Shown: positions 1 to 7,807, counted from the first letter of the stretch. The stretch: DNA of 13,936 nt from Thermoplasmata archaeon (GCA_021796175.1 JAJYOM010000033.1:1-13936), one strand, 5' to 3'. Program-made: numbers and translations. Notes: generated from the sequence alone by a model not told the origin.

Positions 1-528
1 GACAGCTGGTGGAACAACAACGTCGGCTTCGGAACAAATGTCAACTGGCCGAGTGTTGCGGCAGCACTTACAGGCAACGGCAACTCCGGGATTATCAGCC
101 AGATGAAGTCAACACAGTACAGCATAGGATACATAGCAACAACATATGAGGCGCAGATACTCAGCGCTGGCTTCGGAATATCGGCACTGCAGAATCAGGC
201 AGGCAAATTTGTCACAATGAACCAGTCGACAGTGATGGCTGCTGCAAATCAGTATCTCAGCCAGATACCGGCGGATGGCAGACTTGCAATACAGTATGCT
301 CCGGGCAACAATTCCTACCCCATTGTTGACCTTGAGTATCTGATTGTCAAGCAGGCTCAGCCCGATGCTGCCACCGCGACTGCTTTGAAGAGTTTCCTGG
401 TATGGGCAGTCAATTCGACAAGCGGCGGCAGCCAGAGCAAGTACATCTCCTCGCTGAATCTCGCGCCGCTGCCCCCTGCTGTTGTGAACCAGATCGTGGT
501 GCCGTTGATAAACAAGCTATCGGGCTGA
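1..528 (+). CDS. pstS: Phosphate ABC transporter substrate-binding protein PstS, C-terminal part (5' end outside window)
   Basis: The reading frame is open from base 1 and ends at TGA 526-528, so only the last 175 residues are present. In the family this is the extracytoplasmic phosphate-binding protein that hands phosphate to PstCA. The visible part fits the C-terminal lobe: a Trp-rich WWNNNVGFGTNVNWP stretch, then IGYIATTYEAQIL, which matches the usual position of the 'GY...yA' strand-helix, and NSYPIVDLEYLIV, the usual 'YPi..y..lv' strand. The call rests on these weak motifs and strongly on context, since pstC starts 6 nt downstream and pstA and pstB follow. The signal peptide and the N-terminal phosphate-binding residues are not in the window. 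Confidence 0.85.
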   Translation, partial: DSWWNNNVGFGTNVNWPSVAAALTGNGNSGIISQMKSTQYSIGYIATTYEAQILSAGFGISALQNQAGKFVTMNQSTVMAAANQYLSQIPADGRLAIQYAPGNNSYPIVDLEYLIVKQAQPDAATATALKSFLVWAVNSTSGGSQSKYISSLNLAPLPPAVVNQIVVPLINKLSG

Positions 529-534
529 TGGGAT

Positions 535-1527
535 TTGGGCCGTGGTGAAAGACAACCACTTGAAAACCTCTTCCTGCTGTTTACTTTGGCAATGGCCGTT
601 GTCCCGCTGGCGATAATGGTCATACTCTTCTCATTCCTGATTTACAATGCCATACCTTCAATGAGGTATTCAGGTTTCGATTTCTTCACGTCGTATATCT
701 GGAATCCGGGCATGTTCTACCGCGACCCAATCATGTACCATGGCGTCCCGGCTCCCTACAAATCTTCGTTCGGGATGCTCAGCTTCTTTGTTGGCACAAT
801 GATCACAACAGCATTTGCTCTCGTCATAGCTTTCCCCGTGAGCATTTTCCTTTCACTCACGTTGAACCTTTACACACCCAGGGCGCTGAGGAGGCCCTTC
901 TCAGCAATGGTGGAGCTCTTTGCAGGTATACCAAGTGTCGTCTACGGTCTCTGGGGTGTGATTGTCCTTGAGCCGATACTGCTGCATCGTATTGAACCGT
1001 GGATGAAAACCAATCTGTCATTCATACCAGGCTTTTCAGGCGAGGTGTTCTCTGGCGCAGGCATCATCGCGGCAGGCCTGATACTTGGCATTATGATCAT
1101 ACCGATAGTCACCGCCGTCATATCCGAATCGATGGCTTCACAGCCGAAGGAGTTCAAAGAGGGTGTTTATGCCCTTGGCGGAACAAAGTGGGAAGTAGGA
1201 AGGCACATACTGCTTCGCAACACACGGAGGCAGATTGCAGGAGGTACGCTTCTCGGCACTGGCAGGGCGCTTGGAGAAACAATGGCCGTCCTGATGGTAA
1301 GCGGTGCGGTTGTAAACGTGCTTCCCACAAGCATATTCTCACTTACAAACACAATGTCAGCACAGATTGCAGCCGCTCTGGACAGCGCCTTCATCGATGC
1401 AACCGGAATGAACATATCTGCCCTTGTCGAGCTCGGCGTCATTCTTGTCGTTATTTCACTGATCGCCAACCTCGCCGGAAGGGCTATCGCCGGAAAAGCC
1501 GCCCTGCGGGGGTATGAAAATGACTGA
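535..1527 (+). CDS. pstC: Phosphate ABC transporter permease PstC
   Basis: This 330-residue inner-membrane permease forms the phosphate channel with PstA. Hydrophobic segments lie near residues 11-40, 82-113, 128-150, 173-198 and 295-318. The ABC coupling (EAA) loop is at about 209-247, with EGVYALGGTKWEVGR followed by GTGRALGETMAVLMV, which is characteristic of PstC. The length is normal for the family. The start is TTG 535, 6 nt after the pstS stop, and the short gap argues for one mRNA. No in-frame ATG or GTG precedes the first membrane segment, and the SD-like GATGGGA is only partial, so the exact start is less sure than the product. The end overlaps pstA by 14 nt. Confidence 0.95.
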   Translation: MGRGERQPLENLFLLFTLAMAVVPLAIMVILFSFLIYNAIPSMRYSGFDFFTSYIWNPGMFYRDPIMYHGVPAPYKSSFGMLSFFVGTMITTAFALVIAFPVSIFLSLTLNLYTPRALRRPFSAMVELFAGIPSVVYGLWGVIVLEPILLHRIEPWMKTNLSFIPGFSGEVFSGAGIIAAGLILGIMIIPIVTAVISESMASQPKEFKEGVYALGGTKWEVGRHILLRNTRRQIAGGTLLGTGRALGETMAVLMVSGAVVNVLPTSIFSLTNTMSAQIAAALDSAFIDATGMNISALVELGVILVVISLIANLAGRAIAGKAALRGYEND

Positions 1528-2392
1528 GTCGGCAAGCAAGACAGCAGATTTCAGGAAGCTCATGGACGCGAAGTTCGAGAGAAGGGTATTTTCCGATTTA
1601 CTTGTGCGTATCATCGGTTATTGCATCCTCGGGTTGATGACAGGACTGCTGCTCGCAATTGTGGGTTATGTCGCGATTCTGGGTCTTGGCAGTATATCTT
1701 TCAAAATGTTCGTCACTGTAGGCAACACATCCACGGGCGGCCTTGCAAATGCGATCGTTGGCACATGGGAGCTTGTGGGCATGGGGTTGCTCCTCTCATT
1801 GCCGGTCGGTGTCTTCGGCGGTCTTTATCTGTCAGAGTACAGCTCAAGATATACCGGTGGCGTGCTCAGACTGTTCGTCGATATACTGACAAGCATACCA
1901 TCGATCGTCCTCGGTCTTTTCGGCTATCTGGTGCTGGTGATAGAGCTCAACATGGGGTACTCCCTTCTGGCAGGCGGATTGACACTCGGCGTGATGATGA
2001 TACCCTACATAATGAGAATATCGGAGATATCCTACTCCAACATACCCGGGGAAACAAGGGAGGCCGCGTTTGCTCTTGGAGCAAACAGCATGCAGGTTTC
2101 GCTGCGCCTCCTTCTTGTGCAGGCCAGGGTGGGCATAATGACTGCAATACTTCTGTCGATAAGTATTGCGGCAGGAGAAACCGCCCAGCTGCTCTACACT
2201 GCACTATTCAACAACGGTTATACTACGGGACTGACGCATGAGCCGGTGGCCTACCTGACATATGTAATATGGTACAGCCTCAATCAACCCACCCCTTACG
2301 CCCATGCGCTGGCATATTCCGCAGCGCTGGTTCTTGTCTCGTCAATATTCTTCCTGCTGCTTCTGTCAAAATACATAGGAAGAGGAAAGTGA
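1514..2392 (+). CDS. pstA: Phosphate ABC transporter permease PstA
   Basis: This is the second channel-forming permease, 292 residues. After a charged N-terminus (about 1-30) there are membrane segments near 31-62, 82-107, 126-146, 149-168, 207-227 and 265-285. The coupling loop at about 182-225 reads EAAFALGANSMQVSL and ends in SIAAGETAQLL, a PstA hallmark. ATG 1514 lies inside the end of pstC, with GGGGGT just upstream. A second in-frame ATG at 1520 would shorten the protein by two residues. The stop overlaps an in-frame GTG of pstB (bases GTGA at 2389-2392), so translational coupling is likely. Confidence 0.95.
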   Translation: MKMTESASKTADFRKLMDAKFERRVFSDLLVRIIGYCILGLMTGLLLAIVGYVAILGLGSISFKMFVTVGNTSTGGLANAIVGTWELVGMGLLLSLPVGVFGGLYLSEYSSRYTGGVLRLFVDILTSIPSIVLGLFGYLVLVIELNMGYSLLAGGLTLGVMMIPYIMRISEISYSNIPGETREAAFALGANSMQVSLRLLLVQARVGIMTAILLSISIAAGETAQLLYTALFNNGYTTGLTHEPVAYLTYVIWYSLNQPTPYAHALAYSAALVLVSSIFFLLLLSKYIGRGK

Positions 2393-2397
2393 TTGAA

Positions 2398-3216
2398 ATG
2401 ACAGACATAATTGAAGTGAAGAACCTCGGTGTGGCAACGGACAAACAGCAGATACTCAGCAACGTGAGTCTCTCCATACCGGAAAATACGATCACCACGA
2501 TCGTCGGCCCCTCCGGAAGCGGGAAGAGCACTCTGATCAGGACTTTCAACAGACTGACTGATCTCTATCCCAGGCTGAGGGTGAACGGTGAAGTACTGTT
2601 CCATGGCAGGAGCGTGCGAGAGTACAAGGTCATGCTCCTGAGACGCAGGATTGGCCTTGTGTTCCAGAAACCTAATCCCTTTCCCATGTCAGTCTTCGAT
2701 AACGTCGCATTTGGTCCAAAGCTTCATGCATCGCTGACAGGGTCACAACTCGACACAATAGTGGAGGAGAGCCTGAAGCATGCCGGTCTTTATGGCGAGG
2801 TCAAAGACAACATGGAAAAGAACGCCATGGATCTCTCCGGCGGCCAGCAGCAGAGGCTCTGCATAGCCAGGGCGCTGGCCGTCCAGCCTGAAGTGCTGAT
2901 GATGGATGAACCGACTTCCTCACTTGACCCTATAGCCAAGTCCAGAATTGAGGAGCTTATGCTGCGCCTGAAGGAGGATTACACTGTTGTGCTTGTCACT
3001 CATGATATCGATCAGGCAAACAGGGTGTCCGATTCCATTGAGCTGCTTTACAATGGAAAGATAGTGGAGTACGAGAAGCCGGATGTCCTTCAGATGCCGG
3101 AATATGAGCATGCAAGGCAGTTTGTCATGAAACTGTCCAGGCAGGTCGGCAGACAGAGTCGCTCCACGTCTGAAAATGGCTGTTTCGTCAAGCTGATGCG
3201 AGGCAGTCTTGTTTAA
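2398..3216 (+). CDS. pstB: Phosphate ABC transporter ATP-binding protein PstB
   Basis: This is the ATPase subunit that powers PstCA, 272 residues from ATG 2398. The motifs are complete: Walker A GPSGSGKS (38-45), Q-loop Q90 in VFQKPNPFPMSVFDNVAFG, which is very typical of PstB, signature LSGGQQQRLCIARAL (146-160), Walker B VLMMDEP (166-172), D-loop SSLD and switch His in VTHD (202). ATG 2398 is chosen because AGAGGAAA (2381-2388) sits at a good spacing. GTG 2389 is also in frame but has almost no spacer, and longer reading would run into pstA. The last ~40 residues, after LQMPEYEHARQFV, differ from the usual 'T.YI.GRFG' PstB ending. No phoU follows. Confidence 0.95.
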   Translation: MTDIIEVKNLGVATDKQQILSNVSLSIPENTITTIVGPSGSGKSTLIRTFNRLTDLYPRLRVNGEVLFHGRSVREYKVMLLRRRIGLVFQKPNPFPMSVFDNVAFGPKLHASLTGSQLDTIVEESLKHAGLYGEVKDNMEKNAMDLSGGQQQRLCIARALAVQPEVLMMDEPTSSLDPIAKSRIEELMLRLKEDYTVVLVTHDIDQANRVSDSIELLYNGKIVEYEKPDVLQMPEYEHARQFVMKLSRQVGRQSRSTSENGCFVKLMRGSLV

Positions 3217-3284
3217 AAAGCGGGCACTTCACATGTCAAGCATTTTCTACTTGTAGATTACGCTCGCTTAATAACCTGATACGA

Positions 3285-3641
3285 ATGCAGATAGAGGTCC
3301 CCGCGTCGGAAATGCGGGAAGCGAGGGCCAGGATTGCACTTATTCTCGGAGCTGCCGAACTAGAGGCTTTCAGGATAAGGTTACGGTCGAGGAAGGAGGC
3401 AGCCGCGCTGGTGGACGAGGCAAAGAACGGCATCCTTGAATCCAATCGTCTTCTTCTCGACTCCGTAAGGGAACAGCAGGCGAGATACAGCAAATGGAGT
3501 GACACAGAAGGCCGGAGGCGTGCTCTGGCGATCAGGGAGAGGACTAACAGCCGCATGTCAGAGATCGCCGGCAGGCTCCTGTCAGGGTTCGATAACTATA
3601 TTTCGTCCCTCACTGGATTGAGTGTGAGGGCAATGCCCTGA
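3285..3641 (+). CDS. Small coiled-coil protein, candidate A-type ATP synthase subunit H/G (peripheral stalk)
   Basis: This 118-residue, highly charged and Ala/Arg/Glu-rich protein is predicted mostly helical. A long coiled-coil-like stretch runs over about residues 5-50 (SEMREARARIALI..., then KEAAALVDEAKNGILESN) and another near 65-100. No signal peptide or membrane segment is seen. In archaeal ATP synthases a short coiled-coil subunit (AhaH, or G-like) pairs with subunit E to form the peripheral stalk. The gene directly downstream (7 nt) is subunit E, and this is the main reason for the call. Sequence alone would not separate it from other coiled coils. Upstream is a 68-nt gap after pstB without a well placed TATA box; the best AT stretch, TTAATAA at 3269-3275, is too close to the ATG for a normal archaeal promoter. 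Confidence 0.5.
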   Translation: MQIEVPASEMREARARIALILGAAELEAFRIRLRSRKEAAALVDEAKNGILESNRLLLDSVREQQARYSKWSDTEGRRRALAIRERTNSRMSEIAGRLLSGFDNYISSLTGLSVRAMP

Positions 3642-3648
3642 AGGCAGG

Positions 3649-4233
3649 ATGATGCCTATGGTTGAGGAAGCGGAGCATCCTGCAAGGAGGAAGGTGGATG
3701 ATGTTGCGGAAAGCGCCTCGGACACAGTCAACAGTATTCTCGACCAGGCCTACAGGGATAGTGAGGAGATCCAGGCAGCCGCGAGGTCACGCATAGAAAA
3801 GATGAGGGAGGAATACGGCAGACGCCTTTATGCTGAAATAGAGGAGATAAGGAAGGGGACAGAGAACAGCGCCCGAAAACAGCTCGCCTCCGAGTTTGAC
3901 GCAGTCCACGCTGAGGGCCTTTCAGCTCTAAAGGATAAATTCATTTCAATGGTAAGGAACATTGACCAGGAGACACGAAGAAGGTGGACTTCAATGCTTA
4001 TAGAGGGGGCAGTATCTGATCTGGGTGTGGGAATACTGCACGTAAGAAAAGAGGATGAGGTTCTGGCTGAATCATATCAGGGATTTGAGGTTGAAACTGA
4101 TCTGGAAGCTTCCGGCGGCATTATAGCGGAGGCTGCGGATGGAACAGTGCTGCTCGATTACCGTTTTGAGTCGCTGGCTGAGAGCTACTGGTCCTCAGAA
4201 TTGAGCGATATAATGGAACTGCTCTTCGGGTGA
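3649..4233 (+). CDS. atpE: A-type (V/A-type) ATP synthase subunit E
   Basis: This is the peripheral-stalk subunit that holds the A1 head against rotation, 194 residues. The N-terminal ~110 residues are a long charged helix (for example AYRDSEEIQAAARSRIEKMR). The C-terminal globular domain carries the family signature SGGIIAEAADGTVLLD (155-170) followed by ESLAES and a terminal SDIMELLFG, matching the 'GG...s.DG.i.vdn..e.rl......i..iLFG' ending of subunit E. ATG 3649, 3652 and 3658 are all possible; AAGGCAGG (3641-3648) favours either the first pair or, by spacing, 3658. It sits 7 nt after the coiled-coil gene, so the two are probably co-transcribed. No other ATP synthase subunit gene is adjacent. 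The downstream neighbour is malic enzyme after 66 nt. Confidence 0.85.
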   Translation: MMPMVEEAEHPARRKVDDVAESASDTVNSILDQAYRDSEEIQAAARSRIEKMREEYGRRLYAEIEEIRKGTENSARKQLASEFDAVHAEGLSALKDKFISMVRNIDQETRRRWTSMLIEGAVSDLGVGILHVRKEDEVLAESYQGFEVETDLEASGGIIAEAADGTVLLDYRFESLAESYWSSELSDIMELLFG

Positions 4234-4299
4234 TGTTTCTGTTCAGTCTCCAGTCGATATGTTGTTGTGAGTGGCGTTGCGCCCGGAGTGGTGATTTAA

Positions 4300-5667
4300 A
4301 TGCCTGAACAAAAGGACAATGATCAGAGCGATGAGGCAAAAAGGACCGAAAGGTTCAAGGAACTGGCACTCAGGTATTCGCGCTATTACAAGGGAAAGGT
4401 GGATACATTCCCCAAAGTACCTGTCAGGCAGCTGAACGACTTCTCCATCTGGTACACGCCGGGCGTTGCGGCTGTCTCACTGGAAATAGCGAAAAACAGG
4501 GACCTGTCTTTCGAGCTGACAGGACGGTGGAACTCAATCGCCATACTGACAGACGGCACCAGGGTTCTCGGCCTTGGCAATGTGGGGCCGGAGGCCGCAA
4601 TGGCGGTGATGGAGGGCAAGGCACTGATTTTCAACTATCTTGGAGCTGTGAACGCGATACCCATACCTGTGAGGGCACAGGACAGGGAACAGTTCATCTC
4701 CGTCGCAACCGCGCTTGAACCGTCCTTCGGCGGCTTCAATCTCGAGGATATAGAATCACCCAAGTGCTTCTACATACAGGAGAAGCTGCAAAAGGCGCTC
4801 ACCATACCTGTCTGGCATGATGACCAGCTGGGTACAGCCTGCATAACGCTTGCCGGAATGATAAACTCGCTTCGTGTGGTTGGCAAGAAGATATCGGATG
4901 CCAGAGTGGTGCTCATGGGCTCCGGCGCGGCAAACATAGCAACCGCCAGACTGATAATTGCGGCAGGCGTCAGGCCTGGAAACCTGATCATGGTGGACTC
5001 CAGGGGAGTCATAGACAACGAGCGGAAGGATCTGGACGGCATGATGGTGAACAATCCCTGGAAGTACGAACTTGCACTTGCAACAAATTCCGACAGGATC
5101 AGGGGTGAGGCGGCGAACGCGTTCAAGGGGGCCGATGTCGTCCTGTCCGCCTCCAGGCAGGGACCTGGTACAATAAAGGAGGAGTGGATTTCTTCGATGA
5201 ACAGAGATGCTGTCGTCTTTGCTCTCGCCAACCCGGTGCCGGAGATATGGCCAAGGGAGGCAATCGGGGCTGGTGCAAGAGTCGTGGCCACAGGCAGAAG
5301 CGATTTCCCGAACCAGATTAACAACAGCCTTGTCTTCCCCGGTGTATTCAGGGGAGCGCTGGATGCAAGGGCAAGCGGTGTCAACGTCGACATAATGCTT
5401 GCCGCATCAACACAGATAGCTGACTTTGTAAAGGAACCCGGGCCGGAGAAAATTGTACCGACGATGGAGGAGTGGGAACTTTATCCCAGCGTCGCCTCTG
5501 CGGTTGCGTTCAGGGCCTCGGAACTGGGGTTTGCCCGCAAGAGCGGTTCCAGGGAGAGCTTTTACAGGACGGCGCACGAGAAGATAGAGGAAAACAGGAA
5601 GATGTACAGGAGAATGCTCGAGGAGAAATATATCAGGGAGTTGCCAGGAGGAGATGTGAATGAGTGA
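4300..5667 (+). CDS. Malic enzyme (NAD(P)-dependent malate dehydrogenase, decarboxylating)
   Basis: The family oxidatively decarboxylates malate to pyruvate and CO2 with NAD(P) and a divalent metal, in the cytosol. The 455-residue length suits the short prokaryotic form. Visible sites: FSIWYTPGVAAVS with catalytic Tyr52; TDGTRVLGLGNVGPEAAMAV then EGKA with catalytic Lys107; NLEDIESP with metal ligands Glu149-Asp150; VWHDDQLGTA with Asp174-Asp175; Rossmann-type GSGAAN at 207-212; and FALANPVPEI near 308-317. The GSGAAN loop has Asn where many members have Gly; cofactor preference cannot be read from this. GGAG (4285-4288) and GGTGAT (4290-4295) precede ATG 4300. The C-terminal ~35 residues are a charged helix. 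The stop lies inside the start of the acetyltransferase gene, implying coupling. Confidence 0.93.
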   Translation: MPEQKDNDQSDEAKRTERFKELALRYSRYYKGKVDTFPKVPVRQLNDFSIWYTPGVAAVSLEIAKNRDLSFELTGRWNSIAILTDGTRVLGLGNVGPEAAMAVMEGKALIFNYLGAVNAIPIPVRAQDREQFISVATALEPSFGGFNLEDIESPKCFYIQEKLQKALTIPVWHDDQLGTACITLAGMINSLRVVGKKISDARVVLMGSGAANIATARLIIAAGVRPGNLIMVDSRGVIDNERKDLDGMMVNNPWKYELALATNSDRIRGEAANAFKGADVVLSASRQGPGTIKEEWISSMNRDAVVFALANPVPEIWPREAIGAGARVVATGRSDFPNQINNSLVFPGVFRGALDARASGVNVDIMLAASTQIADFVKEPGPEKIVPTMEEWELYPSVASAVAFRASELGFARKSGSRESFYRTAHEKIEENRKMYRRMLEEKYIRELPGGDVNE

Positions 5668-6139
5668 GGATTTCGAAGTCAGAAAGATGAGGGAAGGCGA
5701 TGTGGCTCAGGTGATAGACATGATACGCAGGCTCAAACTGCTCAACCAGGAATTCGATCCCACATTCCAGGTTGCCGAGCCGCCGGTGGAAGAGGTCAGT
5801 GACTCTCTCCATGAAGCAATGAAGCAGGAGAAGCAGCACATACTCCTTGTTGCAGACACCGGCGGAAGGGCGGTTGGCATTGTGAAGGCAGACATCCATG
5901 ACCGTATCCACTATCTGCCCCGGCAGGAGGCAAGGATCACAGAATTCTACGTGATGCCCGAGTTCAGAAGGAAGAACCTCGGCAGGAAGCTGATTTCAGA
6001 GCTGTACAGGGAGCTGAGGAAGAGGGAAATTACAATGGTGTCCGCCGAATTCCCTTCGCTCAACCTCATCGCACTTGGCTTCTACAAGGGACTGGGATAC
6101 AGGGACCTTGTCAGCGTATACGGAAGGCATCTCGACTGA
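5660..6139 (+). CDS. GNAT-family N-acetyltransferase
   Basis: This 159-residue single-domain protein of the GNAT fold should transfer acetyl from acetyl-CoA to an amine; the substrate is not identifiable. The N-terminal strand and helix are VRKMREGDVAQVIDMI. The acetyl-CoA loop is ITEFYVMPEFRRKNLGRKLI (93-112), where the usual R/QxxGxG/A reads R104-K-N-L-G-R, so Asn replaces the first Gly and Gly108 is kept. The C-terminal ALGFYKGLGYRD (138-149) is the usual 'a..fY...Gf' element. ATG 5660 overlaps the malic enzyme gene by 8 nt and follows GGAGGAG at 5647-5653. The stop TGA 6137-6139 touches the end of a TnpB-type element, so the gene was probably left just intact by that insertion. Confidence 0.88.
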   Translation: MSEDFEVRKMREGDVAQVIDMIRRLKLLNQEFDPTFQVAEPPVEEVSDSLHEAMKQEKQHILLVADTGGRAVGIVKADIHDRIHYLPRQEARITEFYVMPEFRRKNLGRKLISELYRELRKREITMVSAEFPSLNLIALGFYKGLGYRDLVSVYGRHLD

Positions 6140-6170
6140 CATCCTCCCGTGACTGAAATCGTGGGGTTCC
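6138..6170 (-). mobile_element. IS200/IS605-type right end hairpin (3' end of the TnpB guide-RNA scaffold)
   Basis: On the minus strand the sequence CCCACGATTTCAGTCACGGG is followed by AGGATGTC. This is recognisably the right-end hairpin of TnpB elements, whose common form is CCCACGA-CTTCA-GTCGTGGG-AGGATGTC. Two of seven stem pairs are mismatched here, so the structure is weakened. In intact systems the reRNA/omegaRNA scaffold ends here and the next bases serve as guide. Here those bases lie in the 3' end of the acetyltransferase gene. Confidence 0.7.
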
Positions 6171-6178
6171 TTGCGGTA

Positions 6179-6625
6179 TCAGGAAGCGACTCCCGCTGCT
6201 TCAGGCGGTTCGCGTTTCTTCGAGACTACTCGCCTTCCCTTGTGGAAGGTGGATGCAATTCTCTCCACACGCGTCAATGCGGGCATGCCCTGCCCTACCG
6301 CATTCAGTGCCCTGCCGAGTATGTTTGCGGATGCATTGACATCCCTGTACTCCGTGTGTCCGCACGGGCAGCTGTACACCCTGTCTTTCAACGTGAGCGG
6401 CGGACTGTGCATCCTGTCGCACTTCGAGCATTGCTGTGTGGTGTCGTCTATTTCAACTTCAACATACACGCCACCGTTGCGCTGTGCCTCGTACGCGCAC
6501 ATCTGTGCTGTTGGATATGTGTTTATGGTAGCAGTCTCCAGGGCAGCCTCGCCTCGAAATGATGTCCTCATCCTCAGCACTGTGCCGTTTCTCGACACGT
6601 CTCCGGAGCCGCACTCTGGGCACAC
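6179..6625 (-). pseudogene. tnpB: TnpB C-terminal fragment (zinc finger and RuvC-III)
   Basis: The frame is open for 148 codons. From about residue 41 it reads as TnpB: MCAYEAQRNGGVYVEVEIDD, then TTQQCSKCD, DRVYSCPCGH and YRDVNASANILGRAL. The last carries the RuvC-III Asp (residue 95), and a typical TnpB tail ends REPPEAAGVAS. The second zinc knuckle is C-P-C instead of C-x-x-C, one residue short. Residues 1-40 (6506-6625) are not TnpB-like; they contain a different Cys pair, CPECGSGDVSRNGT. RuvC-I, RuvC-II and the whole N-terminus are missing, so the nuclease cannot be active. The right-end hairpin lies directly downstream. The missing parts appear 5.4 kb away on the same strand. Confidence 0.8.
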
Positions 6626-6944
6626 AGGGTTGGTATTGCGACTACGTTTCCGGGATAGAGTTCAATGTCGCTGAACTTCAGCTCCTTCCTCCTGTTCTTG
6701 ACCGCACTCTTCACTATTTTCCCGTCTGCAAAATCGTCGAGCGTGGAGGGTACTGCCTGAACCGTATGCTGAAGTCCTTCTCAGGCGTGATTAGGACATA
6801 TACAATAAAATATAAAAATTTAACAATAATAGATGAGAATCCAATGGATGGAAATCATGAACATGTCAGACTATCAATGAAAATTTGACAAGATTGGTTG
6901 TGCTAAATGGTTAAATAATTTTGTGCAATTAGGATAAGTGGAAG
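6626..6944 (-). other. Gene-poor stretch with a decayed minus-strand coding remnant and AT-rich region
   Basis: No intact gene is seen. On the minus strand, 6626-6780 reads through as a charged peptide (DGKIVKSAVKNRRKELKFSD, then IELYPGN) with codon use like real genes. A one-base frame change near 6640 would join it to NPVCPECGSGDVSRNGT at the start of the adjoining frame. CPxCGSxxVxxNG resembles the N-terminal zinc ribbon of several transposase families, so this may be a transposase remnant, but no family can be named. Positions 6797-6840 are very AT-rich and could hold TATA elements for either strand. Positions 6841-6944 are the promoter region of the next plus-strand gene. Confidence 0.35.
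6911..6918 (+). promoter_or_regulatory. Candidate TATA box (TTAAATAA) for the surface-protein gene at 6945
   Basis: TTAAATAATTTT lies about 30 nt before ATG 6945, giving a predicted start of transcription near 6940 and an almost leaderless mRNA. GGAAG at 6940-6944 is the only SD-like stretch. Confidence 0.5.
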
Positions 6945-7796
6945 ATGAGCAGGAAGATAAAGTCTGTCCTGGCGGCGGGCATCATACTGTTGTCAATTGG
7001 GTTAGCCTCATTTGCATACTACCAGTTCGTGCTACGGCGGATATCAGTGACGTTTGACGAAAACGGCCTGCCTTCAGGCACCAACTGGTCTGTCACCGTG
7101 CTCAACCTGAATCATCAGCAATACGGTCAAGAGTCTACAGTATATTCCAATTCATCATCAATAACGATCGGCGGCATTATTCCCAACGGATATTATGCGT
7201 TACGTGTGGTGCCGGCACTGGCGTATGTGGCATTCTACAATCAAGCTGTTACGTTTGCAAACATCAGCACCTATCCCCATTGGTTTAATCTTTTCACACC
7301 GTCCAATTCAGCGGCTGAGCACATAAGATTCGTACCGTTTGTTTTCATCGACAACTGGTCTGTCCAGCTCGTGTTGAATAACACAATCTACAAGCCTCAA
7401 GTAGGGTTTGGAAGCGGTGGAGGTTTTGATTTTGAGTTTGGATTCATTACAGCGATCAAGAATTCGAACTCTTCTTCTCCTTATGGCGTTATGATTCTTA
7501 ACCCGGTGAATGGCACTTCTGTTAACTACTCACAAAATGTAGCTCTTTTTGGGTCGTACACAATTAGTGCCGTATCGATCAGGACAGGATCCGCTGACCT
7601 TTACCAACTCATTATAAATACTAATGGGACAGGATTCAAGATCAACAATACCGGACCTTCCCTGCCCTGGATTATGACTCCCACTGCATCGAACTTCCAC
7701 ATTACGTGGGTGAATTTGACAACACCTGACTTCCCTGCGACCGACTGGGTTCTGTTCACCTTTACCATAACAGACTGGAATCCGAATGCGCAATAG
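6945..7796 (+). CDS. Membrane-anchored surface protein with a GLPSGTxWSV-type beta-domain
   Basis: The protein has 283 residues. A basic N-terminus (MSRKIK) is followed by a hydrophobic segment at about 7-28, read as a signal anchor or signal peptide. The rest is rich in Asn, Ser, Thr and aromatic residues with many N-x-S/T sequons, as in secreted archaeal proteins. Residues 33-95 (ISVTFDENGLPSGTNWSVTV... IIPNGYYALRVV) match the repeated 'F.E.GLPsGT.WSV...i.nG.Y.y.v' beta-sandwich module frequent in Thermoplasmata surface proteins; only one copy is seen. No catalytic motif is recognised in residues 96-283, which are beta-rich and end NPNAQ without a second membrane segment. It lies between the two tnpB pieces. 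Product function is unknown. Confidence 0.75.
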   Translation: MSRKIKSVLAAGIILLSIGLASFAYYQFVLRRISVTFDENGLPSGTNWSVTVLNLNHQQYGQESTVYSNSSSITIGGIIPNGYYALRVVPALAYVAFYNQAVTFANISTYPHWFNLFTPSNSAAEHIRFVPFVFIDNWSVQLVLNNTIYKPQVGFGSGGGFDFEFGFITAIKNSNSSSPYGVMILNPVNGTSVNYSQNVALFGSYTISAVSIRTGSADLYQLIINTNGTGFKINNTGPSLPWIMTPTASNFHITWVNLTTPDFPATDWVLFTFTITDWNPNAQ

Positions 7797-7802
7797 CCCC
7801 AC

Positions 7803-7807
7803 TTTTT
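7803..7807 (+). terminator. T-tract, possible terminator after the 6945-7796 gene
   Basis: TTTTT follows the stop codon by 6 nt. Archaeal termination can use T-rich tracts without a hairpin. The tract is short, so the call is weak. Confidence 0.3.

Noticed and set aside
1621..2241. Plus-strand open frame of 206 codons within pstA
   Set aside because: It is an alternate frame of a clear permease gene with Arg/His/Cys-rich content and no domain.
4770..5393. Minus-strand open frame of 207 codons inside the malic enzyme gene
   Set aside because: It is entirely antisense to a gene with complete catalytic motifs; it is a by-product of codon bias.
6559..6888. Plus-strand open frame across the gap before the surface protein
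   Set aside because: The first part is antisense to the coding remnant on the minus strand; there is no SD and no recognisable sequence.
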